Positions 43,799-53,209 of a DNA stretch of 64,000 nt are shown here, piece after piece. Position 1 is the first letter of the stretch. Each line of letters opens with the position of its first letter. The stretch is from contig NZ_PDJV01000014.1 of assembly GCF_004116465.1 (NCBI RefSeq), positions 1 through 64,000 on the forward strand, given 5' to 3'. Under the pieces are notes generated by a model. The model did no database searches. It saw only the letters and a program-made list of their open reading frames with translations, and was not told the origin of the DNA. Source of the stretch: Arcobacter sp. F2176. GTDB taxonomy: Bacteria > Campylobacterota > Campylobacteria > Campylobacterales > Arcobacteraceae. Both the position numbers and the translations under genes were made by a program.

Positions 43799-46700
43799 TT
43801 ACACATCAGGAGTAACTGAAACATCATCGTCAATTAAGACTTTTACATTTGAACCACCAACGGTTCCTTGATAAACATGGAATGTTTCTCCTGTATCACT
43901 TACATAATCAGCTTGTTGCGACCATTTTGCATCTCCACCTTCAAGAGTAACTTTATCATCACTATCACCAAAGATTTTTAACTCATTGTTATTATCTGTC
44001 ATATCTAAAATATCATCTAGATTTATATTCATTTCTTGCGCATGATTATTAGTTAAATCTATATTTTCGATATTTTTTATCTCTGTATGTTTTAAAACCT
44101 CTTCTAAATCAATTGTATCATTATTCATAACTAGTGTATCATTTCCTTCTCCACCATCAATTGATTTTTCCGTTCCATTAAATACAATAGTATCATCACC
44201 TGCACCTGCATCAATAATATCAGCACCACCTTTTCCATCTATATGTTCATTGGCAGCAGTTCCGGTGATGGTATTTGCATTTTCATCACCCTCAATTGAA
44301 ATTTTTGCAGATGTTGTTACAGTTGATTGAGCATCATTTTCTGATTCTGTTGATGTTACACTCGCAGTCATTGAATTAACTTCGCTTGACTCTAAATGTT
44401 TTGTAGAAACAAAGGTAAATTCTTCTTCTTTTCCCTCTTCAATTGGTAACTGAACTGTTCCACCACTTACATCATATACATTTCCACTACTATCTTTAAC
44501 AGATGTTATAGTATCAGGAATATTATCTAGTGTTACTTTTGATAAAGATTCACTTCCATCAACATCAGATAACAGTGCAGCTAATGTAATAGTATAATTA
44601 TATACTGTTGTAGATAATGGTGAAGTATTAAATACACTAGCATCTCCTTTAACTACTCCATCACTACATTTAATATTTTCGAAATTTGAAATTTTATCTC
44701 GAATATTATCTTCATTTTTATAATAATCATTAATTGTGTAACCTTTTAAGTATATAGAATCAGTTCCATCTCCTCCATCTATTGTTGCCCATCCAATATT
44801 TCCAACTTTATCTCCAATAGTAATGAAATCATTTCCAGAACCTAAATCAACTCCACCATAATTAATATCATCACCAATATTAACTACATCATCACCTCCA
44901 AAAGTTTTTAATCCATCCCATCCATATAAATCATTTTCTATATTTATATGATTATCATTATCTCCATAGAATGCTTTTGAACTTGAATTATAAACATTAT
45001 AGTCATATTCATTTGTTATAGAAATAGATCCATTATCTTCTACATTAAAAGACAAACTTGGTGTACTTGCAATATTATCAATAGTATTTGTAATATTAAT
45101 ATTTACATCAAAACTTGTAGTATCCCCATCTTCATCACTTGCATTAACAGTAAATGATTCTTTATCTTCAACTACATCTTTATTTGTACCACTGTAACTA
45201 TATTCACCTGTTTCAAAATTAAATTTAAGTGTTCCACCTGCACTTGTATTAAGAGATAAAACATTATCAGTTGCCTCAGATACATTATGAGTAACACCAT
45301 CAACTACAATAGAATCAATTGTTATCTTACCATCCCCACCTGTAATATTATCTGATACATCTCCATGTATAGTTGATTCAACAGTATTTTGTAGAGTTAC
45401 ATCCAAATCATCTGCATCATTTACAATAATTACATCATTATCTGAGTTAGATATTTCTTCTAAATAAGTAGTTAATGAATTATTCCCAATCCCAATAGAA
45501 TATGCTTTATCAAAACCTAAATCTTTCCATTGTGCTGCAATATCATCATTTACAGAATAAGTATCATGTCCATTACCATGTCTATAGTATGTACCATTAT
45601 ATTCACTCATTCCATATGTTGGTTTTCCATCAGATACAAAATAAGAAATAGTTTCTCCATTTAGTGGTGCTGGATTCTGTTCTAAACTATCAATTACTTT
45701 TAATAATGCATCATCATAATTAGTTCCACCATTTGCTTGTAAGTTATTTATTAAACTTATTGCATCATTTGCATCTAACCAAACATCACCATTACTTGAT
45801 AGAGTATTACCATAATCACCAAATGTTGTAAGTAAAACTTTTACATTACCTGCACCATCATAGTTATTTATCATATTAATAATTGATTGTTTTGCAAGTG
45901 ATAATTTATTATCATAATTCATGCTATTAGATATATCTATAGTAATTGCAAGATTTACATTTACTTGTCCAAAATCCAATGTTTTTGAGTCATCACTACT
46001 ATACAGTAAGGCATCACTATCAGTTGTTTCTTTATAGTTTGTTCCATCTTCATTATCATTTGTTTCTGTTGCTCTTGCTGTGATACCTAAATCTATATTT
46101 TCTGTTCCTTTTGGAACTGTCATTTTGATGCTATCACTTATATCTTTTGTACCATCAGGTAAATTAACAGTCCATGTTCCATCATTATTATTTGTTAATG
46201 TATAAGATGAATTTGAAGAAGTAAATTCTGCACCTTCTGGAACATTTGTTATTGTAACTGTTAAACTTTCACTTCCATCAACATCATTTAGTGCTGCATT
46301 AAAATCAACATTATAATTTTCAGTTGTTTCTATAGTTCCACTATCTTTATCTGATTCAAATACGACATTTTCAATATTTTTTACAACAAATTTAGACCCT
46401 TGTAAAGTACCATTTCCATCAACTTCATATATTGTAAACTCTTTGTTTGCATAACCTTCTGGGTGTTTATTCATTTGAGCATATTCTTCCCAGCTAATTA
46501 AGTTGTCTTCTCCACCATCAACACCAACTGATACTTTATAATCTTCCATTTTTCCAGAAAAGTGAAGAGTGTCTTGACCTTTTCCACCGTCAATTACTGT
46601 ATTTATATTAAAGTTTACATCACTATCTGAAGATAAATTGATAGTATCATTTCCATCTCCTAAATCAACTTTTGTATCTTGTACATTTCCATTAAACTGT

Positions 46701-49700
46701 ACAATATCATCACCTGCACCTGTTGATATAGTATTGGCATCACTATTATTTCCGACAATTAAAGTATCGTTTCCACTACCTGTACTCACATTACTTCTAT
46801 TTAATGATTCACCTACACTTATAGTATTGTCTCCATCACCTAAATTTACAGTTGTTTCATTTGTTCCTTGATTTACAATAAATGTATCATCACCTAAACC
46901 AGCTTGTGTTGAACCTTGATTTAGACTTCCTGCAACTGTATAAGTATTATCACCTTCACCTAATTGAATATTTGCACTTGAACTTTGATTAACAACTACT
47001 TTATCATCTCCATCTCCAGTGTTGATATTTTTTCCATTATTTAAACTTTGGAATTCTAATGTGTCATTTCCTTTATCTGTAGTTATACTTGATGCATTTA
47101 CATTTTGATAATCTTTTACAATATTATCTGTTCCATCATAATTAAAATTACTATCTAAATTTCCATCTTTACCTGTACCTTCATGTAGTGCTTGTAATAC
47201 ATCTAAACTATCAGAATTTGAATTTCCACTTCCATTTCCACCTTGGTTATGTTCACCACTTGTAGACTCAATTTTTGTAACATCAATACTTGCATTTGGC
47301 GCATCTGCAACTGCTTTAATATTTATATCAGTTTTATAATCTACATCTTTAAAGTTTTCATTTCCATCACCAATTTGGAATTTAAAACTTGCATCATTAT
47401 CACTATCTTCTTTTGGAACATATATTAAGTTTCCAGCTGCAACATTTGCTAAAGATACTACTTGTCCTGAATTAACTTCAATCTGAGTATCTTTAGATAC
47501 AACATGTTTATTACCATTTGCATCAATTATTGTTTCACCTTCATGAACAGTCAAATACAAAATACCTTCACTTGGAATTTCTGTAATTTTAAACTCTTTT
47601 ACTCCAGTACCAATATCACCAAAATCAGTCTCAGTTAATACATAAGTTTGATCTTCGTTTATATTAATAACATCATCAGTTGAACTAAAATCATCTGTAA
47701 ATGAACCACTTAAATCAAAAGATTCACTAGCACTATTAACTTTTTCATAATTTCCGCCAATAACTTCTTTTACCTGAATATCAACTTTTGATAAATCAGG
47801 GAAGTCTTTTGCATCAAGTGAAAGAGAACCTCTTCCTGTAGCATTTAAATCTACTTCATACTCTTGTCCATTAACTTCTACAATTGCTGTTGCTTTTCCT
47901 TGAGGAGGATAATCTTCATCAATTTGAATATTAAATGTAATTTTCCCATCTGTTGTACTAATATTTGTAACCTCAGGGTCAATTACTTCTGTATATGATA
48001 TTTCATGTATCAAATAATCATCATCATATCCTGGTGCACTAAACTCGACTTTATCGAATGCTACTGGATTACCAGTAGCATCAGGGAACTCAAATGTATA
48101 TGATAAATCAACTCTGTCTGTTCCCCCTTGTGCGGGAACTTCTTTTATTAAATTATTATTCATATCAAAATATCTAACAACAGCATCTACATCACTACCA
48201 CCACCTGAAACAGTTGCATAACCTATTCGTTCACCATCATTTGAAAAAGTGATTTGTGCAGTTTCTTGATTGTTTCTCCATGCAAAGGCAACATCTACTG
48301 AGTCTACATCATTAGTGAAATCAAAAACTACTTTTTCACTAACTCCATTAGAACCATGTCCTATCTCTGAATTTGCTCCAGAACCATCAGTATTTCCTTG
48401 AACACCAAATCCATCATGATTTGTTCCTTTTACAACAGATAAATTACCTTCATTGCCATTTACATCATATGCAGTAACTTTAATGCCTGTACTTTCACCA
48501 AATTCTGTATCAACATCTATAATCTTTGGTGCAGTTGCAACTGCTGTAATTGTGATATCGATAGGAGTTATTGTATCAGCTATATCTGCTGTTACTGTAT
48601 TTGTAGAAGGTGTTAATTTCTCAAAGTTTCCACCCTCTACACTTGTAATTGAATTATCTAATGTACTTGCATCTTTATATACATCTTCTGTATTTGGATT
48701 TGTTACTTCTAGTGTTCCTGTACTTCCTTCAGTAATTGTAATATCACCAAGTTTTGTATGTATTACTACTGGTGTATCACCTGCTACTACTGGGTTTGAC
48801 AAGGTTGCTGTAAATGTTACTGTTCCTGCTGCCTCATTTGTATCTGTTGCACTTAAACTTACTGTTGTCTCATCAGGCGTTGTCTCTGTTACAGTTGTTG
48901 TTGCTGTATCACTTGTATTTAGGTTTTCATAATTTCCACCAGTAGTTCCTGTGATTGATACTGTCTGTGTTTTTCCATCTGTTTGTCCATATACATCATC
49001 AGCACTTGCTACTGTTACACTTCCAGTAGTTTCTCCAGCTTTAATTGTTATCTCTGATCCATTACTTAATGTGATTACTAAATCTGTCTCTGGTTTATGA
49101 TCTACACTTGCAGTATATGTTATATCTTCACCTGCTTGTACACTTTGTGTTGCAGTAAGTGTTACTGTTGTATCATCTATTGTATCAGCTATATCTGCTG
49201 TTACTGTATTTGTAGAAGGTGTTAATTTCTCAAAGTTTCCACCCTCTACACTTGTAATTGAATTATCTAATGTACTTGCATCTTTATATACATCTTCTGT
49301 ATTTGGATTTGTTACTTCTAGTGTTCCTGTACTTCCTTCAGTAATTGTAATATCACCAAGTTTTGTATGTATTACTACTGGTGTATCACCTGCTACTACT
49401 GGGTTTGACAAGGTTGCTGTAAATGTTACTGTTCCTGCTGCCTCATTTGTATCTGTTGCACTTAAACTTACTGTTGATGTTACTGTAGTTGATGGAGAAA
49501 CTGATGTTCCGGTATCTTCTGGATCGTTTGGAGTAGGAGTACCTCCTGTTCCAGGTACATTTAATATTGATCTTGTTGTTCTAAATCCATCAGGTCTTTC
49601 TCCTGGATTTAAATCTAAAGGAATATCATTATCTGTAGCATTTGGAGTAGTAGACGAATCTGAAAGTACTTCTCCTGCTGCTGATGCTTCCATTGCACTT

Positions 49701-50119
49701 GCTAAAGAACCAAAGTCATCAATTATAACCCCATATGGTTTATCTGCATTAGCTAAATTTTCATCAAATCGAGCTTCTAAATCTTTTATAATATCATCAC
49801 TTTTAAAATCAGGGTTTAAAACTGTTTCTTTTAAATCAGTCACTCCCTCTTTGTCATAAATTACTGAAAGTACAGTCTTATTTACTTCACCATTTGATTT
49901 AATAAGATCGGCCATTCCATTAAAAGTTAATTTTAATTTTGGATTAGTACCTAAAGTCAATTGAATTGTACTCTCTCCATCAATCAAATTTAGAGCATAT
50001 CCAGGATTTTTAGAATTATCTAAAAAATATTGTTCACCTTCTTTTGGAGTAAAAGTTGTATTTTTGTTAACTTCTATTTCTCTATAACTTCCATTTGGTT
50101 GTTTAATAATCAGATTCAT
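43799..50119 (-). CDS. Giant type I secreted RTX/vWA adhesin (LapA-like layout)
   Basis: This 2106-residue protein looks like a surface adhesin. There is no Sec signal. Residues 1-145 form a compact N-terminal module that could plug the exporter pore, followed by SAAG (146-149), like LapG protease sites, and a Thr/Pro linker. Three Ig-like modules follow; two (about 214-314 and 417-517) are identical. Next come cadherin-like repeats (near 810), RTX nonapeptides of GDGDNTISVG type (1020-1156), a von Willebrand A domain (about 1383-1583) with its DISNS metal site, more RTX repeats and a T1SS secretion signal in the last 100 residues. The exporter genes lie just upstream. The ligand is unknown. 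Confidence 0.9.
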   Translation of the reverse strand: MNLIIKQPNGSYREIEVNKNTTFTPKEGEQYFLDNSKNPGYALNLIDGESTIQLTLGTNPKLKLTFNGMADLIKSNGEVNKTVLSVIYDKEGVTDLKETVLNPDFKSDDIIKDLEARFDENLANADKPYGVIIDDFGSLASAMEASAAGEVLSDSSTTPNATDNDIPLDLNPGERPDGFRTTRSILNVPGTGGTPTPNDPEDTGTSVSPSTTVTSTVSLSATDTNEAAGTVTFTATLSNPVVAGDTPVVIHTKLGDITITEGSTGTLEVTNPNTEDVYKDASTLDNSITSVEGGNFEKLTPSTNTVTADIADTIDDTTVTLTATQSVQAGEDITYTASVDHKPETDLVITLSNGSEITIKAGETTGSVTVASADDVYGQTDGKTQTVSITGTTGGNYENLNTSDTATTTVTETTPDETTVSLSATDTNEAAGTVTFTATLSNPVVAGDTPVVIHTKLGDITITEGSTGTLEVTNPNTEDVYKDASTLDNSITSVEGGNFEKLTPSTNTVTADIADTITPIDITITAVATAPKIIDVDTEFGESTGIKVTAYDVNGNEGNLSVVKGTNHDGFGVQGNTDGSGANSEIGHGSNGVSEKVVFDFTNDVDSVDVAFAWRNNQETAQITFSNDGERIGYATVSGGGSDVDAVVRYFDMNNNLIKEVPAQGGTDRVDLSYTFEFPDATGNPVAFDKVEFSAPGYDDDYLIHEISYTEVIDPEVTNISTTDGKITFNIQIDEDYPPQGKATAIVEVNGQEYEVDLNATGRGSLSLDAKDFPDLSKVDIQVKEVIGGNYEKVNSASESFDLSGSFTDDFSSTDDVININEDQTYVLTETDFGDIGTGVKEFKITEIPSEGILYLTVHEGETIIDANGNKHVVSKDTQIEVNSGQVVSLANVAAGNLIYVPKEDSDNDASFKFQIGDGNENFKDVDYKTDINIKAVADAPNASIDVTKIESTSGEHNQGGNGSGNSNSDSLDVLQALHEGTGKDGNLDSNFNYDGTDNIVKDYQNVNASSITTDKGNDTLEFQSLNNGKNINTGDGDDKVVVNQSSSANIQLGEGDNTYTVAGSLNQGSTQAGLGDDTFIVNQGTNETTVNLGDGDNTISVGESLNRSNVSTGSGNDTLIVGNNSDANTISTGAGDDIVQFNGNVQDTKVDLGDGNDTINLSSDSDVNFNINTVIDGGKGQDTLHFSGKMEDYKVSVGVDGGEDNLISWEEYAQMNKHPEGYANKEFTIYEVDGNGTLQGSKFVVKNIENVVFESDKDSGTIETTENYNVDFNAALNDVDGSESLTVTITNVPEGAEFTSSNSSYTLTNNNDGTWTVNLPDGTKDISDSIKMTVPKGTENIDLGITARATETNDNEDGTNYKETTDSDALLYSSDDSKTLDFGQVNVNLAITIDISNSMNYDNKLSLAKQSIINMINNYDGAGNVKVLLTTFGDYGNTLSSNGDVWLDANDAISLINNLQANGGTNYDDALLKVIDSLEQNPAPLNGETISYFVSDGKPTYGMSEYNGTYYRHGNGHDTYSVNDDIAAQWKDLGFDKAYSIGIGNNSLTTYLEEISNSDNDVIIVNDADDLDVTLQNTVESTIHGDVSDNITGGDGKITIDSIVVDGVTHNVSEATDNVLSLNTSAGGTLKFNFETGEYSYSGTNKDVVEDKESFTVNASDEDGDTTSFDVNINITNTIDNIASTPSLSFNVEDNGSISITNEYDYNVYNSSSKAFYGDNDNHINIENDLYGWDGLKTFGGDDVVNIGDDINYGGVDLGSGNDFITIGDKVGNIGWATIDGGDGTDSIYLKGYTINDYYKNEDNIRDKISNFENIKCSDGVVKGDASVFNTSPLSTTVYNYTITLAALLSDVDGSESLSKVTLDNIPDTITSVKDSSGNVYDVSGGTVQLPIEEGKEEEFTFVSTKHLESSEVNSMTASVTSTESENDAQSTVTTSAKISIEGDENANTITGTAANEHIDGKGGADIIDAGAGDDTIVFNGTEKSIDGGEGNDTLVMNNDTIDLEEVLKHTEIKNIENIDLTNNHAQEMNINLDDILDMTDNNNELKIFGDSDDKVTLEGGDAKWSQQADYVSDTGETFHVYQGTVGGSNVKVLIDDDVSVTPDV
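48569..48867. repeat. 299-bp direct repeat in the adhesin gene, copy 2
   Basis: This stretch and 49178-49476 read the same base for base as far as I can compare, at a constant offset of 609 bp. They encode the same Ig-like module of about 99 residues. The 310 bp between them encode a different module. Confidence 0.85.
49178..49476. repeat. 299-bp direct repeat in the adhesin gene, copy 1
   Basis: Partner of 48569-48867. Offset is a multiple of three, so recombination between copies would delete or add two modules in frame. Confidence 0.85.
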
Positions 50120-50147
50120 TTTAGACCTTTTAGTGAATATTTTGTAT

Positions 50148-50181
50148 ATTATATATAAAAAAAGTCTCTAAAAAGTCTCTA
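50148..50181 (-). promoter_or_regulatory. Adhesin promoter with tandem 11-bp repeat
   Basis: On the minus strand TAGAGACTTT occurs twice at exactly 11-bp spacing (50172-50181 and 50161-50170), followed 7 bp later by TATAAT (50148-50153). One helical turn between direct repeats in the -35 zone is the arrangement used by OmpR-type activators. The adhesin ATG is about 29 bp downstream of the -10. Confidence 0.5.
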
Positions 50182-50233
50182 TTATGAAAAAATAAAGTTT
50201 CTTATAATTTCAATTATTATTTATTCTAAAAAA

Positions 50234-51040
50234 TTATTTTATTGGGTTATTATGAGTAATTATTTTAAATTCGGCACCTAAATTATTATTATTAACTAAA
50301 AGTTTACCATTCATATTATTTTCGATTATTAGCTTAGACATAAAAAGTCCAACTCCAGTTCCATTTTTTTTGCCATATGTAAAAAAAGGTTTAAAAATAT
50401 TTTCAAGAGGATCTACTTTTATTCCACCTGCATTATCTTCTATTTTTAGAATAACTTCATTATTTTCTTCTTTTACGCTAATAATAATTTTAGGATTTGA
50501 AATCTTTCTATCTATTAATGCATCTTTTGCATTATTAAGAAGATTTATTAAAACTTGTGTATATTCATTTTTATAACCAATTATTTTAGGATTTTTACTC
50601 ACTCTTATTTCAAGTAATATATCATTGGCTTTTAAACTTGCACTTGTGAGTCTATATGCAGTATTTATTTCTTCTAATACTTTAAATTCTTCTATTTTTT
50701 TATTTGTAGCAAAAAAATTCCTAAAATCATCAATTGTATTTGACATATATTTTGTAATAATATTCAAATTTTCAATTGATTCTTTTAACTCTTCTTGTTT
50801 CACTTCCATATTTAGATTTAATTTACCTTCAATAGGAATGAATAAAGAAGATATTTCCATCAAAGGCTGTCTCCATTGATGAGAAATATTATTTAACATC
50901 TCTCCTAAAGCAGCCATTTTATTTTGAGCAAACAGAAGCTTATCTTTTTGTCGATTTTTTTCAATCTCATTTTCAATAAGAATTTGCAATTCTTTATTCT
51001 TCTTTGATAAGGATAAAAATTTTTCTTCTTTTTTCTCCAT
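50234..51040 (-). CDS. Soluble sensorless histidine kinase
   Basis: The 268-residue protein starts with a coiled coil (residues 1-40), then the dimerisation and phosphoacceptor region ALGEMLNNISHQWRQPL with His54, and an ATPase domain with LLNNAKDALI (N box), EDNAGGIKVD (G1) and GTGVGLFMSKLII (G2). It has no membrane helix and no PAS, GAF or other input domain, so its signal must come through another protein. It is last in the T1SS operon, 2 bp after the WG-repeat lipoprotein gene. The OmpR-type regulator at 57002-57736 is a plausible partner. Confidence 0.85.
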   Translation of the reverse strand: MEKKEEKFLSLSKKNKELQILIENEIEKNRQKDKLLFAQNKMAALGEMLNNISHQWRQPLMEISSLFIPIEGKLNLNMEVKQEELKESIENLNIITKYMSNTIDDFRNFFATNKKIEEFKVLEEINTAYRLTSASLKANDILLEIRVSKNPKIIGYKNEYTQVLINLLNNAKDALIDRKISNPKIIISVKEENNEVILKIEDNAGGIKVDPLENIFKPFFTYGKKNGTGVGLFMSKLIIENNMNGKLLVNNNNLGAEFKIITHNNPIK

Positions 51041-51042
51041 AT

Positions 51043-51759
51043 TTAATAACCAAACCTTTGTCCAAATTCAAAATCTGGTTTTACAACTTCATTACCTTTT
51101 GTATTTATATATCCCACTTTTTTATTTAAAACTACTTTTGTAAATTTTGAATAAAAATTATTTATGTAGTCATACTTTGGCTCAATAATAACTTCACATT
51201 TCTTATTTATAAAACCCCATTTATCATCAAGTTCAGTTCTTGCAAACGAATTTACAAGAGGAAATATTTCATCATATTTCCCATCTAATAATACTTTCAT
51301 ATTATTTGAAATACAACCCCATTTATTATTAGGGAACTGCACAAAAGCAACTCCATTTGTAAACTCTTTTGCGCCTAAATAAAATGGCTTTTGCACTACT
51401 TCGAAGTTTTTATTTACATAGCCATATTTATCATTTTCTTTTATAATAAAAAACTTATTGTAAAATTTTGAGATGTAGTCATATTTTGCTACTAATAAAA
51501 ACTTATTTTTATCATTAATTATTCCATACTTATTATTTTGTTTAACAATAGAATAATACTCACTGTCTTTATTCTTTTCATTAATACTTTCAAAAGGAGT
51601 AGCATCTTCGTAAACTTTATTGAGGTTAAGTTTATCTTTTTCTTGTAAAATCATATATTTATTATCTTTTATTACAAGAATTGAATTTTCTTTTGAACTA
51701 CATCCAATTATTAAAAAAGAAGTTGCAAGATATAAAACTGCTAGGTATAATTTATTCAT
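51043..51759 (-). CDS. WG-repeat lipoprotein
   Basis: I choose the ATG at 51757-51759 (AAAGGA before it), giving 238 residues with a lipoprotein signal, AVLYLATSFLIIGCSS, where the Cys would be lipidated. The mature protein is made of about five WG/YG repeats of the form KYGIINDKN, KYGYVNKNF, KWGCISNNM, KWGFINKKC, KVGYINTKG, spaced by about 35-45 residues, a beta-rich repeat of unknown function. It lies 10 bp after the HlyD-type gene and 2 bp before the kinase gene, so it probably works with the exporter or its control. Confidence 0.85.
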   Translation of the reverse strand: MNKLYLAVLYLATSFLIIGCSSKENSILVIKDNKYMILQEKDKLNLNKVYEDATPFESINEKNKDSEYYSIVKQNNKYGIINDKNKFLLVAKYDYISKFYNKFFIIKENDKYGYVNKNFEVVQKPFYLGAKEFTNGVAFVQFPNNKWGCISNNMKVLLDGKYDEIFPLVNSFARTELDDKWGFINKKCEVIIEPKYDYINNFYSKFTKVVLNKKVGYINTKGNEVVKPDFEFGQRFGY

Positions 51760-51769
51760 AATATTTCCT

Positions 51770-53209
51770 TTATCTTTCATGTAATGCATTATCTTTTGTT
51801 TTCAATATAGGTTTCAAAATAAAATCAAGTATTGTTTTTTTACCTGTAATAATATCAACTGTAGCAACCATCCCTGGTATGATAGGGAGTTTTATCCCAT
51901 TTCTTTCAAGATAATTTTTATTTGTTTTTATTAAAACTCTATAATAACTTTTCCCTTCTTTTGATTCTTTATCTATAATACTATCAGCAGATATCTCAAT
52001 AATCTTACCTTCAAGTCCACCATAAATAGAAAAATCATAAGCAGTAATTTTTACTATTGCCTTTTGACTTGGATTAATAAAAGCAATATCTTTGGGATCA
52101 ATTTTAGCATCTACTACTAAAACATCACTCTCTGGAACAATTTCTATAAGATCAACACCTGATTGAACAACACCTCCAATCGTATTATAATAAAGTTGTT
52201 TCACAATTCCATCAACAGGTGAAGTAAGAATTGTCTTTGCAACTTTATCTTTATCTCCTACCATTTTTGCTTCAAATTTATTAATTAAACTTGCCGTCTC
52301 TTGGAGTTTTTTAGAAGATTCTGCCTTAAAAGTATTGATTTTTTCTGTCATTCTGCTTTTAGCTTCTTCAATTGCTAATTTTGATCTTTTTACAGATAAT
52401 AAGGCAGCTTCCAAATCACCTGTTGTTTTGTTATACTCTTTTTCTACATCAAGTAAATCGTATTTTGATTTAACACCTCTATTTACTAATCTTTGAATAG
52501 TAAGCCTTTGTTCTTTTATTATGTTATAACTTTTGCTCAAATTTTTGATTGTATTTTCTATTTCTTTTAATTCTTGCTCTTTTTGTCCTGCTTGATTTTC
52601 CAATACTTTTACAGACGATTTTAGTTCATTAAATCTATTTATTAACAATCTTTTTTCTAAAATATCATATCTAGAAGGATCATTCATAACTTCTTTTGGA
52701 AAAACTAAAGTTGGTAATTCTTTATTTATATCAATATTTGATTCAACTTCTAATCTTACTTTCACAGCAAGTAAACTTAAATACTCTTGTTTACTCTCTT
52801 CTAAAGTTGCTTGAAATCTTGTTGTATCAATTTTCATCAAAGGAGTACCTTTTTTTACAATTTGCCCCTCTTTTACTAAAATTTCTGAAATAATACCACC
52901 ATCAAGTGACTGTATTTTTTGTATTTTATCAGTGGGAATTACTTTTCCTTGTCCCCTTGCCAATTCATCTATTTCTGCAAAGGCTGCCCAAATAATAGCA
53001 ATAGTAAATAATGATATAATAAATAAAAAAAGTATATTTGCAAACTTTGTTGGACTTTCATTTGCATTTGAATAACTTGTATATATAAATTCTAAATCTT
53101 TTGTTTCATTATCTTCTAGTCCATAAAGTCTTTTAAACCACCCAGAAACATTACCACTTAGGTCTTTTACGTTAATTACTTGCGACAATAATAATCTAAC
53201 TTTACTCAT
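51770..53209 (-). CDS. Type I secretion membrane fusion protein (HlyD/LapC family)
   Basis: The adaptor links the ABC exporter to the TolC channel across the periplasm. With the ATG at 53207-53209 it has 479 residues and overlaps the exporter stop by 8 bp, after an AGGTGG ribosome site. A cytoplasmic N-terminus of about 50 residues precedes one membrane helix (LFLFIISLFTIAIIWAAFAE), then a lipoyl half-motif (GGIISEILVKEGQIVKKGTP), a long coiled coil (about 155-310) and the second half with TSPVDGIVKQLYYNTIGGVV. All regions are intact. Confidence 0.93.
   Translation of the reverse strand: MSKVRLLLSQVINVKDLSGNVSGWFKRLYGLEDNETKDLEFIYTSYSNANESPTKFANILFLFIISLFTIAIIWAAFAEIDELARGQGKVIPTDKIQKIQSLDGGIISEILVKEGQIVKKGTPLMKIDTTRFQATLEESKQEYLSLLAVKVRLEVESNIDINKELPTLVFPKEVMNDPSRYDILEKRLLINRFNELKSSVKVLENQAGQKEQELKEIENTIKNLSKSYNIIKEQRLTIQRLVNRGVKSKYDLLDVEKEYNKTTGDLEAALLSVKRSKLAIEEAKSRMTEKINTFKAESSKKLQETASLINKFEAKMVGDKDKVAKTILTSPVDGIVKQLYYNTIGGVVQSGVDLIEIVPESDVLVVDAKIDPKDIAFINPSQKAIVKITAYDFSIYGGLEGKIIEISADSIIDKESKEGKSYYRVLIKTNKNYLERNGIKLPIIPGMVATVDIITGKKTILDFILKPILKTKDNALHER

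Noticed and set aside
48453-48932. A 159-codon plus-strand frame inside the adhesin gene
   Set aside because: It is antisense to the Ig-like repeats, has no start signals, and mirrors Thr/Gly/Asp-rich coding.
43799-50119. Adhesin region as a recent foreign island
   Set aside because: No integrase, transposase, tRNA junction or flanking direct repeats are visible, and base composition looks similar to neighbours by eye. Transfer cannot be excluded but is not supported here.
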